This document shows positions 9,589 to 17,765 of a stretch of DNA of 64,000 nt, in pieces. The number at the start of each line of letters is the position of its first letter. Position 1 is the stretch's first letter. Both the position numbers and the translations under genes were made by a program. This DNA is from JAEUIT01 sp044220875 (GTDB lineage Bacteria; Planctomycetota; Phycisphaerae; Phycisphaerales; SM1A02): NCBI GenBank assembly GCA_044220875.1, contig JBGAQH010000006.1, positions 1 through 64,000 of the forward strand. The letters are read 5' to 3'. The notes below the pieces were generated by a model, which saw only the letters and a list, made by a program, of their open reading frames with translations, made no database searches and was not told the DNA's origin.

Positions 9589-10818
9589 ATGCTCATCGCC
9601 GAACGCGTTCTGCACCTCACCGAATCCGCCACGATCGCCGTCGGGGCGAAGGCGAACGCGCTGAAGGCGACCGGCAAGGACGTCATCGCCTTCGGCATGG
9701 GCGAGCCTGATTTCGTGACGCCGGAACCCATCCGCCGCGCCGCGATCGCGGGCCTCGAGAAGGGGCTGACGCACTATGCGCCGACGCCGGGCGACAAGGC
9801 TTCGCGTGAGGCGATCGCGAACAAGCTCCAGCGCGAGAACGGCATCGCCTGCAAGCCCGAACACGTCAGCATCACCGCCGGCGCCAAGCACGCCCTCTAC
9901 ATGACGCTCCAGTGCCTCCTCGACGGCGGCAAGGGCCAGGAGGTCGTCCTGCCGACGCCGGCGTGGCTGAGCTACAAGCCGCTCATCGAGATCGCCGGCG
10001 GCCGCTGCGTCGAGGTGCCGAGCACCGTCGGCACCGGCTTCAAGATCACGCCGAAGCAGCTCGAGGCGGCGATCACGTCGAAGACCGTCGGCGTCATCTT
10101 CAACTCGCCCTCGAACCCCTGCGGCGTCGCCTATCGACCGGACGAGATCGAGGCCTTCGCCCAGGTGCTCGCCCGCCATCCGCAGGTGACGGTCATCTCG
10201 GATGAGATCTACGAGAAGCTCATCTATCCCGAGATCGACCCGGCCCTCAAGGCCCGTTCCTTCGGCGCCTTCCCCGAGCTCGCCGAGCGGACGGTCACGA
10301 TCAACGGCATGAGCAAGGCCTACGCGATGACCGGATGGCGCGTCGGCTACATCTGTGCGCCCGGCGACAACGGCCGGTTCGCGAAGGAGCTCATCAAGCT
10401 CCAGGGGCAGATGACCAACGGCATCGCGACCTTCATCATGCCGGCGATCGTCGAGGCCCTGACGAACGGCGCCGCCGACGTCGAGCGCATGCGCCAGGTC
10501 TTCGCCCGCCGCGCGAAGCTCATCCACGCGAAGCTCTCCGGCGTGCCGCGCTTCAAGACCGCCCAGCCGACCGCCGCGTTCTACGCCTTCCCCGACATCA
10601 GCGAATGTCTCGGGCGCACCACGCCCGGCGGCAAGCGGATCGAGACGCCGGGGCAGTTCGCCGACGCGCTCCTCGACGAGGCCCTCGTCGCGGTCGTGCC
10701 CGGCGAGGACTTCGGGGCCTGCGCCCGCACCCACATCCGCTTCAGCTTCGCCTGCGCCGACGAGAACATCGTGCGCGGGATCGACCGCATCGCCGAGTGG
10801 GTGGCGGCGCTGCGCTAG
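9589..10818 (+). CDS. class I/II pyridoxal-phosphate aminotransferase (aspartate aminotransferase-like)
   Basis: 409 residues, fold type I. FGMGEPDFVTPEPI, HYAPTPGDKASREAIA, NSPSNPCG, ISDEIYEKL and NGMSKAYAMTGWRVGY are all present; the Lys of SKAYAM near residue 243 forms the Schiff base with PLP. The C-terminal arginine block HIRFSFACADE would bind the substrate alpha-carboxylate. This pattern fits the AspB/PatA subgroup, which moves amino groups between aspartate or other amino acids and 2-oxoglutarate. The ATG giving LIAERVLHL is the natural family start; the long upstream extension is a shadow of prfB. It is transcribed divergently from prfB. Confidence 0.93.
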   Translation: MLIAERVLHLTESATIAVGAKANALKATGKDVIAFGMGEPDFVTPEPIRRAAIAGLEKGLTHYAPTPGDKASREAIANKLQRENGIACKPEHVSITAGAKHALYMTLQCLLDGGKGQEVVLPTPAWLSYKPLIEIAGGRCVEVPSTVGTGFKITPKQLEAAITSKTVGVIFNSPSNPCGVAYRPDEIEAFAQVLARHPQVTVISDEIYEKLIYPEIDPALKARSFGAFPELAERTVTINGMSKAYAMTGWRVGYICAPGDNGRFAKELIKLQGQMTNGIATFIMPAIVEALTNGAADVERMRQVFARRAKLIHAKLSGVPRFKTAQPTAAFYAFPDISECLGRTTPGGKRIETPGQFADALLDEALVAVVPGEDFGACARTHIRFSFACADENIVRGIDRIAEWVAALR

Positions 10819-10898
10819 CGCCGCGAGCCGCGAGCCGCGCTTGAGCGGGGGGCGACGCGGTATGCCGAGTGGGAACAACTCGGTCACAATGCCGGGCC

Positions 10899-13328
10899 AT
10901 GATCGCCCTCACGACGCTCGTCCTCGTCCATGTCGCTTCGATGGGCATCGCACCGCCGGCGACCGGGCCAGCACTCTGCCACAGCGATGACTGGATCACC
11001 TGCGGTCTCGACTGCACGCTCTTCGCCGCGGGCGATGTCGACGGTGACGGCTTCGCCGATGTCGTGACGCTCAACGGCGGGCACGCGCTCTGCGTGGCCC
11101 GCAGCGTGAAGGGCTGGAAGTCGGCCAATTGGGAAGCGCTGCGCCAGGAGGTCCCGGACGGGGCGCTTGCACTCGCCGTCGTCGGCACGGACGTCCTGGT
11201 GCGCTACGCCGACCGCACGCTCCTCTTCGCCCACACGGCGCCGCTCTCGCTCGCCGAGGGAAAGCCGTTCACTGGGGCATGGCCGGCAACCGTGGACATT
11301 GCAGGTTCCGTCGAGCCGCCGCCCTATGAGCCGACGGCGCCGCAACTCCTTCGCTTCGCCGGCGACATCGACGGCGACGGGCGGGCCGATGCGCTCGCGG
11401 CCTTCACCGCCAGCATGCCGCACGACCATCGCGTGGTGCGCCTGGCCGTCTCGGCGCACGCCGGCGACGACGCCGACGGCGACGGCGTGCCCGACGCGCG
11501 GGAAGCGGAGCTTGGCAGCGATCCCCTCGATCGCGACACCGACGACGACGGCCTGCTCGATGGCTGGGAGGTGAACGGACTGCCGCGCGAGATCAAGCCG
11601 TTCGACGGGACGCTGAGCCCCACGCACCGCGACGTCCTGCTCGTCGTCTCGCGCTACGAGCAGCTCGATGAGGCGGTCGCGAAGCGCGAGGTCGAGAAGT
11701 CGAAGCGGCTCTACGCGGCGATCCCCACCAAGAACGTCGACGGCACGAGCGGCATCGCCCTGCACACCCGCTGGACCGATCCGGTTCCCCCCGCCGGGCA
11801 GGGAACATGGTGGGACGTCGGCAACCGCATGCTTGAGGGGCGCGAGCGCGGCATCGCCCACTGGATGCAGATCACGCCGGGCGGCGGCGGCCAGGCCCAG
11901 CAGACCGGCGACATGGGCGGTGCCGGCGCCCACTGGGCCGCCTTCGGCCACGAGGTCGGGCATCAGCTCTCGCTCGCGCACGAAGGGGGCTCGCGGCCGG
12001 CGTGGTGTCCGCTCTATCCCTCGCTCATGAACTACGCCTTCAACTACTCGCTCGGCGGCGACGGCGAGGCGATCCGCTTCAGCGACGGCCGCTTCGCCTC
12101 GGTCGAACTGCGCGAGTCGGCCCTGACCGAACGGCTGCCCTTCGCCTACGACGACGTGAAGTACCTCGCCGCATACCCCTTCCGCTTCACGCTCAAGGCC
12201 GACGGCGAGAAGTCAACGCTCATCGACTGGAACCACAACGGCCGCTTCGACGAGGGTACGGTCGAGGCGGACATCAACTACGGCGGATCGACCAACTGCG
12301 GCATTCGGCGAAACGTCGAGCACTGCGCGACCGCGCCGTCGCTCTTCGTCATGGGCGGCGTGACGCAGCTCGTCACCGTGGACCCGAAATGCACCGCGAC
12401 GAGCGTGCGGGCCTGCATCGGCGACGGTCAGTGGACGCCGGCCCGGGCGATCCCGAACAGCGCGACCCGCGACGATCCGATCGGCGTGAGCATCGGCGAC
12501 ACGGGCTACGTCTTCTTCCGCATCCAGCGCGGGTGGTGCGTCGCCCGCGTGGGCAAGGACTCGATCGACGCGCCGATCGAACTCGGCGCGATCACGACCC
12601 GCGACCTCGCCGCCGGCGTCGTCGACGGCCGCGTGCTCCTCGTGACGAGGGCCGATGACGACGCGCTTGTCGCCCGCTGGTTCGACTGGAACGCGAAGGA
12701 GAAGCTTTCGGCGCCGCAGCCCCTCACGATCCGCTCCCGCGTCGCTCCGGGCATCGCCCAGGAGCCGGGCACGAAGCGCGCGGTCATCGCCACCAGCGCG
12801 ACGAATCCCAAGGGCAACGACTGGTGCCTGCGCGTGACGTGGGTGGCCATCGACGGCGACACGGTGCGCGAGGAGGAATCACGCTGGACGCGCGGCGAGA
12901 ACAGCGTCAATCACTGCACCACGCGCCCGGTCGTCGTCTTCCGGAGCATGGGGCACGGGGCGAATGGCGGTGACGCCGGCGCCGAACTCAACATCTTCCA
13001 CACCGGTTGGTTCGGCCCGACCGGACTCACCACCGCGTGGCGCACGCGGCGGGTCGGCAATCAGGCCCTCGACGATGGCTGGCTGACCTGTCTCCTCTAC
13101 GACGAGTGGACCCTCACGCGCGTCGGCGTCGCCTTCGCCGACGGTCCGCAGGGAGCGATCTACTCCTACCGCTGGGATCCGGGCGATCACGGCGACATGA
13201 CCGTGAACATGCTGCAGACCGCCCACAACGGTTGGGGGATCGACAGCGATCCGATGCGCGACTTCGACGACTGCGCGAAGATCACGCAGTGGGGGATTCG
13301 CCACTCGATCCTCTGCCTGCGGCCGTGA
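10899..13328 (+). CDS. secreted metzincin-like metalloprotease with thrombospondin type 3 repeats
   Basis: 809 residues with an N-terminal hydrophobic segment (IALTTLVLVHVASMGIA) that looks like a signal peptide. An FG-GAP-like stretch (AAGDVDGDGFADVVTLNGG) and aspartate-rich calcium repeats (DADGDGVPDAREAELGSDP, DRDTDDDGLLDGWEV) precede the protease core. H351-E352-x-x-H355-xxxxx-H361 is a metzincin-style zinc site with Ser where Gly is usual in HExxHxxGxxH. SLMNYAF with Met377 fits the Met-turn. About 430 residues of poorly recognised beta-rich sequence follow. ATG 10899 is chosen over 10869 because the signal peptide starts there. The substrate is unknown. Confidence 0.72.
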   Translation: MIALTTLVLVHVASMGIAPPATGPALCHSDDWITCGLDCTLFAAGDVDGDGFADVVTLNGGHALCVARSVKGWKSANWEALRQEVPDGALALAVVGTDVLVRYADRTLLFAHTAPLSLAEGKPFTGAWPATVDIAGSVEPPPYEPTAPQLLRFAGDIDGDGRADALAAFTASMPHDHRVVRLAVSAHAGDDADGDGVPDAREAELGSDPLDRDTDDDGLLDGWEVNGLPREIKPFDGTLSPTHRDVLLVVSRYEQLDEAVAKREVEKSKRLYAAIPTKNVDGTSGIALHTRWTDPVPPAGQGTWWDVGNRMLEGRERGIAHWMQITPGGGGQAQQTGDMGGAGAHWAAFGHEVGHQLSLAHEGGSRPAWCPLYPSLMNYAFNYSLGGDGEAIRFSDGRFASVELRESALTERLPFAYDDVKYLAAYPFRFTLKADGEKSTLIDWNHNGRFDEGTVEADINYGGSTNCGIRRNVEHCATAPSLFVMGGVTQLVTVDPKCTATSVRACIGDGQWTPARAIPNSATRDDPIGVSIGDTGYVFFRIQRGWCVARVGKDSIDAPIELGAITTRDLAAGVVDGRVLLVTRADDDALVARWFDWNAKEKLSAPQPLTIRSRVAPGIAQEPGTKRAVIATSATNPKGNDWCLRVTWVAIDGDTVREEESRWTRGENSVNHCTTRPVVVFRSMGHGANGGDAGAELNIFHTGWFGPTGLTTAWRTRRVGNQALDDGWLTCLLYDEWTLTRVGVAFADGPQGAIYSYRWDPGDHGDMTVNMLQTAHNGWGIDSDPMRDFDDCAKITQWGIRHSILCLRP

Positions 13329-13335
13329 CGGCAAC

Positions 13336-13905
13336 TCAGCTCAGGCCGACGGTCACCGGCAGCGGCTGCGAGCGCGGCTCGTAGTTCGGGGTCAGGGCGA
13401 TCTCGAGCGGGAGCCGCTTGCCGGTCGGGTCGCGCGGGATCTGGTCGTTGTCGATGATCTTCTGGATCGCCATGATGCCCTCGATGAGCATCTCGGGGCG
13501 AGGCGGGCAGCCGGGGATGTAGACGTCGACGGGGATGAACTGGTCAACGCCCTGGACGACCGCGTAGGTGTCGAAGACGCCGCCGGTCGAGGCGCAGGCA
13601 CCCATCGAGATGACCCACTTCGGCTCGGTCATCTGCATGTAGACCCGCTGGAGGACGGGAAGCATCTTCACGCTCACCCGGCCGGCGACGATCAGGAGAT
13701 CGGCCTGGCGGGGACTGAAGCGCATGACTTCGGCGCCGAATCGGGCAAGGTCGAAGCGGCTGCACGCGGTGGCCATCAGCTCGATGCCGCAGCAGGCCGT
13801 CGCGAAGGGCAGGGGCCAGACGCTCGAACGGCGGGCCCAGTTGACGACCCGCTGAAGTTGCGTGGTCAGAACGTTGTCAAGCGGAAGTGCTGATTCGATG
13901 CCCAT
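13336..13905 (-). CDS. nuoB: NADH-quinone oxidoreductase subunit B-like protein
   Basis: 189 residues, close to the normal NuoB length. It has the N2 [4Fe-4S] cluster ligands: the adjacent cysteines in FATACCGIELMA, GACASTGG and the PGCPPRPE motif, plus FSPRQADLLIVAG and QGVDQFIPVDVYIPGC. NuoB sits at the junction of the hydrophilic arm of complex I and passes electrons to quinone. No other nuo gene is adjacent, unlike the usual cluster, so the rest of complex I must be elsewhere or this subunit serves another hydrogenase-like complex. The ATG giving GIESALPLDNV is the start; the longer frame adds an arginine-rich tail. Confidence 0.93.
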   Translation of the reverse strand: MGIESALPLDNVLTTQLQRVVNWARRSSVWPLPFATACCGIELMATACSRFDLARFGAEVMRFSPRQADLLIVAGRVSVKMLPVLQRVYMQMTEPKWVISMGACASTGGVFDTYAVVQGVDQFIPVDVYIPGCPPRPEMLIEGIMAIQKIIDNDQIPRDPTGKRLPLEIALTPNYEPRSQPLPVTVGLS

Positions 13906-14043
13906 TGGTGCTTTCTCGATCCGTCGAAGCGAGAGACGGAGTGTAGCAGCGACGGGGTGACCCGTCGCCGCCACGGCTCCGTCGTCCAATGATGGCTCGC
14001 TGAGCGCACGTCGGCCCGCGCCGCGTGCCGGGACGGGTCGCGG

Positions 14044-14460
14044 CTATGCCGCTCGGGGCGATCCGCCCGGAAAGAACATCCGATACGAGCGGTCGATGCC
14101 GAAGATCCGTATCTGGTCGGTGACCGTGGCCCGGGCGCCGTAGAACGCCGGGCGGTAGCCGGACCGGATGGCCTGGGCGGCGATCCGCGCGAAGACGCGT
14201 GGGGCGGAGGCGGGCAGCGAGTCGACGTCCGAGACGTCGATGATCACCATCCCGTCCCGCGCAATCGGGCAGCGGTCCATGGCCGCGAGCGCCGTGGTCT
14301 CGATGGCGTCGCAGACGCGATCGCCGATTGTGGCGCTGCGGGGGCGAATGGTGATGCCGTTGTGCTCGTGGTCGATCGTGAAGTCGACGGCGACACGCGC
14401 GCCGTCGGTCTCCGAAGGGCCAGCGATGACGGCGCCGTGAACGTGCGCATCTCTTCGCAT
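14044..14460 (-). CDS. STAS-domain protein (anti-sigma factor antagonist-like)
   Basis: 138 residues. MVIIDVSDVDSLPASAPRVF fits the core strand and helix of a STAS domain, where a conserved Ser is phosphorylated in SpoIIAA-like proteins. It then runs AIRSGYRPAFYGARATVTDQ and IRIFGIDRSYRMFF, as in the other STAS gene at 14781. Such proteins usually bind an anti-sigma kinase to free a sigma factor, or link to transporters. GGAG lies about eight bases before ATG 14460. No kinase partner is nearby. Confidence 0.65.
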   Translation of the reverse strand: MRRDAHVHGAVIAGPSETDGARVAVDFTIDHEHNGITIRPRSATIGDRVCDAIETTALAAMDRCPIARDGMVIIDVSDVDSLPASAPRVFARIAAQAIRSGYRPAFYGARATVTDQIRIFGIDRSYRMFFPGGSPRAA

Positions 14461-14587
14461 GGCTGTGCTCCAATCCATCCACCGCATCGAAGCCAGATGG
14501 AAGTGGAGCACGTCCTGCGGCCGATGCGCCGGCGAGCGGGCGGATCCCGCGAGGATCGGTCCGTCCATCACGCGCCGGCGGATAAAG

Positions 14588-14624
14588 CCAACGACCCGTG
14601 CTTCAGGGAAGCTCGGGTCGTTGG
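14588..14624 (-). terminator. intrinsic terminator-like hairpin after the STAS gene
   Basis: Arms 14588-14598 and 14614-14624 are an 11-bp perfect inverted repeat, with an inner GCTTC/GAAGC stem separated by one T-T mismatch. On the minus strand it is followed by GGCTTTATC, a short T-rich tail. It lies about 155 bases after the stop of the 14781 gene, in the 320-base gap 14461-14780, where nothing else is recognisable. Confidence 0.6.
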
Positions 14625-14780
14625 TTCCGTCGGCTTGTTCGGTTTCGACGCTACGCCGCGTCGGAGGTCACGTCACTCGCCCCCGGAGCGTCCTCGGACT
14701 GATCGTCGATCGGTCCTCGGATCGGACGCATCTCAATCGGCATGCGTCATGGGGCGGGTGACGGCGACTTGCGATGTCGA

Positions 14781-15305
14781 TCAGGATCCCTGCACGATCT
14801 GCTGGAGGTCATGTCCTGATCGGACCACCGTGAACAACCGTTCGATCTTGAACATGCGGAGCTGGTCGAGCAGCTCGCCGCGCACGCCGTACAGCACCGG
14901 CGCCAGCTTGTGTTCTCGGGCTCGCTTGGCGAAGTCGGTGCAGAGGCCGACGCCGATGGCGCTGAAGACGGTGACGTTCGTGAGATCAAGCACCGCCTTC
15001 GTGCGACCGTGGGCGTGCTGGAACGCCTTCTGTGCGGCCTCGATGATCGCCGGGCACTCGCGCTGGGCCATGTGCGGGCCGGCGGCACGCACAATGACCG
15101 CGACGCCACGCTCCTCGATGTCCACGGGGTGCGAGAGCAGCGTCGAGATCGCGTCGGCCGCGGCGAGTGCGTCCGACCAGGTCGAGGGCTGCGACGGAGC
15201 ATGCGATGGCGATGGTCGCGGGTCGTTGCCGCGCGGTGAGCCTGAGCCGCCCGCGTCGGATGCACCACCCTGGATCCCGCCCCGAAAGTCTGGTGCGTTG
15301 TTCAT
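14781..15305 (-). CDS. STAS-domain protein with a disordered N-terminus
   Basis: 174 residues. The first 45 are Gly/Ser/Pro-rich and probably disordered. The rest has the STAS pattern: AVLDLTNVTVFSAIGVGLC is the central strand and helix with a Ser in the usual phosphorylation region, followed by FAKRAREHKLAPVLYGVRGE, LLDQLRMFKIERLFTVV. It resembles the neighbour at 14044 and may be an old duplicate. ATG 15305 is preferred because TTGGAGC precedes it. It is a likely partner-switch regulator, but no sigma or anti-sigma gene is adjacent. Confidence 0.72.
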   Translation of the reverse strand: MNNAPDFRGGIQGGASDAGGSGSPRGNDPRPSPSHAPSQPSTWSDALAAADAISTLLSHPVDIEERGVAVIVRAAGPHMAQRECPAIIEAAQKAFQHAHGRTKAVLDLTNVTVFSAIGVGLCTDFAKRAREHKLAPVLYGVRGELLDQLRMFKIERLFTVVRSGHDLQQIVQGS

Positions 15306-15443
15306 GCCCGAAGGCTCCAATTCAGGAGTCCCCGGGCGAGCGAAAGCTGCGCGACAGGAGCAATGCCGGGCCACTTGTAGCGGCTGGCGAAGCGTGATGC
15401 GGCTCTCACGAGCCAGGGCGAAGCGGACCGCGCATGGGCGGAG

Positions 15444-16646
15444 CTAGTCCGCCGTGCCCGCGGCGTCGACCACCAGCCGCTGGCCGGTGCCGTCGACGAT
15501 CACGCCGACCTCTTCACCCGGCAATGCCGAGTCGGGCGAGCGGTAGCGGTAACCGCCGATCGCCTCGACGCTGCCGTCGGATTTCCGGACGATCATCCGA
15601 TGGGCGAGGTCCAGGCTCGCGCTGAGGCCGGGGAGGCGCCAGATCTCCGGCGTCCCATCGAGCTGGGTCATGAGGAGCGACGCGTTCGCGTTGCCGCGCA
15701 CCGTGTCGAGTCGCCACTCGCCGTCGAGAATGAGCATGCCGCGCGGATGGGGGACGACGACGAGGTCGCAGCCGCCGCGATCGAGCGGCAGCGCCGGGCC
15801 GGGACGGACCGTGCGCTTCGCGACGTCGACGAGATAGGTGCAGCCGAGCGTGACGTTCTCCGTTGCCTCAAGACCGCCGGCGAGAAGCACCATGCGCCCG
15901 TCAATCGCCGCGCCGCCGACGCGCGAGAGCGTGGCGCCCAGGTCCGACTCCCACGCGACGCACGCCGGTCGCGGATCGTCGAGATCGATCGACTCGATGG
16001 TGCCCTCGTCGTCGCCGCCGGCGAGCACCAGCGTGCTGCCCGCGAGAATGGCCGCGTGATGATGACGCTCATGGGCGAGCTCGATCGGATCCGACCACGT
16101 TTCCCCGTGCGGATCGAAGATGCGGAGCGTGCAGCCGCAGGCCACCGCCACGCGCCCGTCGGGCAGGCGCGTCGCGCTGTGGCCGTCGAACGGTTCGCCA
16201 AAGGGCTCGATTGCCCGCCCCGATCCGGCGACCGACGGGTCGAGCGTCTCGCCGTCGTCGCGCACCGTCGCATCCTTGCCCCATGTGCCGCTGTAGCCGC
16301 CGAGGACGAGCACGCGATTGCGCTCAAGCGGCACGAGGCTGGCGTCGGCTCGCGGCTCGAGCAGGGCCGAGCCGACGGGAAGCCAGCCGTCGATCGGATG
16401 CCGCACCTGAATCGCCCGAGTGGCGGTGAGTTCGCGCGTGAAGCCGCCGAGGACGATCAGCCGGTCGCCCGACTCGATGGCCATGGCGTCGAAGACGGGC
16501 ACGCGCATCGGACCGGGCATCGCCTCCCAGAACGCGAGGCCGAAGCGGAGCGCCGGTGGCGAGCCCGCTGCGGACGCACTCCACTGTCCGATCGCCAGGG
16601 CAGTGGCGCACAGGGAGGCAAGGGTGGCAGGGCGACGGCAGACCAT
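15444..16646 (-). CDS. exported kelch-repeat protein
   Basis: About 400 residues. The N-terminal segment VCRRPATLASLCATALAIGQ looks like a signal peptide. At least four kelch blades show the hydrophobic-GG signature: RLIVLGGF, RVLVLGGYSG, TLVLAGGDD, MVLLAGGLE, with spacing of roughly 50 residues. Kelch propellers are protein- or sugar-binding scaffolds. No catalytic residues are evident. Alternative in-frame ATGs lie at 16658 and 16667; none has a clear ribosome binding site. It is divergent from the DUF1570-like gene. Confidence 0.75.
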   Translation of the reverse strand: MVCRRPATLASLCATALAIGQWSASAAGSPPALRFGLAFWEAMPGPMRVPVFDAMAIESGDRLIVLGGFTRELTATRAIQVRHPIDGWLPVGSALLEPRADASLVPLERNRVLVLGGYSGTWGKDATVRDDGETLDPSVAGSGRAIEPFGEPFDGHSATRLPDGRVAVACGCTLRIFDPHGETWSDPIELAHERHHHAAILAGSTLVLAGGDDEGTIESIDLDDPRPACVAWESDLGATLSRVGGAAIDGRMVLLAGGLEATENVTLGCTYLVDVAKRTVRPGPALPLDRGGCDLVVVPHPRGMLILDGEWRLDTVRGNANASLLMTQLDGTPEIWRLPGLSASLDLAHRMIVRKSDGSVEAIGGYRYRSPDSALPGEEVGVIVDGTGQRLVVDAAGTAD

Positions 16647-16751
16647 GTCCGTTCGCATCGGTCGCATCGGTCGTGCGGTTGAGGGGAATCGCGCCGCCGG
16701 GGAAAGGTGATCTTCCGCGCCCCCCGGGCTGGACGCCCGTTGCGCAGGTCG

Positions 16752-17765
16752 ATGACCTCGGCGACGATGACCACAGGGCTCGGCACCATCGCCGCGGTCG
16801 TGACGCTGGCTCTCGCGGGCGGCCCGCGGCCCGACTCGCCGCCACCGGGACCGGCGGAGACGGCGGCGATGCGTCGCCTCGCCTCGGCCCTCGGCGGTCT
16901 CGACGCGACGGGCTTCCGGGCGTTCGCCTCGCCCCGATTTCTCCTGATCAGCGACCTGTCCCCCGACGACGCGGCCCTGGCCATCGAGCGGCTTGAGCGC
17001 ACCGCCGTCGCGGTTGAGCAGTTTGCCGATGAGGTCGGTGTCGGTCGGCCAGTGCGGGGGAGTCGGCTCATGGCCGTGGGCTTCGCGGAGCGCAGCGCCT
17101 TCGAGCGCTTCGCCCGTGAACGGGACGCGGTCGACGCGAGCTGGATGGTCGGCTACTGGGCCCCCGCAGCCGACCGCACGGTGTTTCGCCGCGCGCTGGC
17201 CGCGCCTCGCGACGAGGATGGCGCGACCATCGCCCACGAGGCGGCGCATCAGCTCCTCCATCACATCGGTGTCCAGCGCCGGCGAACGTCCACGCCGCTC
17301 TTCCTCGCCGAGGGGCTCGCGGCGAACTTCGAGCCCTGCGCGTCGGCCGATGGCGTGGCGTTCGGCGACGCTCCCGCCCGATCGCGCCGGCTCGCGAGCC
17401 GACGCGCGAGCGGGCCTGACGCGCTGCCCGACCTCGCGTCACTCATCGGCGTGAGGGAGGTGCCGTCGCGCGATCCCGAGGCGCTCGAGCGCTTCTACGA
17501 CGCCTCCTGGTCGCTGGTGCGATTCCTGCACGCGACCCAACCCGACGCCGTGGCCCGCTACCTCGCGTCGATTCGCTCGGGCTCGACGATGTCGGAGGCG
17601 TCCGACCGACTCGCAACTTTCGAGCGGCATTTCGGACCGCTCCCGGCGGTCGAGGCGGCGTGGCACGGTGCGATGCGGAGTGCGTCGGGCGACTCCGACC
17701 GGCATGAGCGTCGCGTTAGGCGTGCGACGGCGGACGCAGGAGCGTCGTCGCGTCGAGGGCCATGA
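16752..17765 (+). CDS. DUF1570-like putative zinc-dependent peptidase
   Basis: About 337 residues with a hydrophobic N-terminus (TTGLGTIAAVVTLALAGG). FLLISDLSPDDAALAIERLE and TIAHEAAHQLLHHIG, followed by PLFLAEGLAANFE, follow the pattern of planctomycete DUF1570 proteins, which resemble gluzincins: HExxH gives two zinc ligands and the Glu of AEGLA may be the third. The end overlaps the convergent coiled-coil gene by 50 bases, and the last 25 residues are arginine-rich, so the true protein could be shorter. The start could also be 16767. Confidence 0.65.
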   Translation: MTSATMTTGLGTIAAVVTLALAGGPRPDSPPPGPAETAAMRRLASALGGLDATGFRAFASPRFLLISDLSPDDAALAIERLERTAVAVEQFADEVGVGRPVRGSRLMAVGFAERSAFERFARERDAVDASWMVGYWAPAADRTVFRRALAAPRDEDGATIAHEAAHQLLHHIGVQRRRTSTPLFLAEGLAANFEPCASADGVAFGDAPARSRRLASRRASGPDALPDLASLIGVREVPSRDPEALERFYDASWSLVRFLHATQPDAVARYLASIRSGSTMSEASDRLATFERHFGPLPAVEAAWHGAMRSASGDSDRHERRVRRATADAGASSRRGP

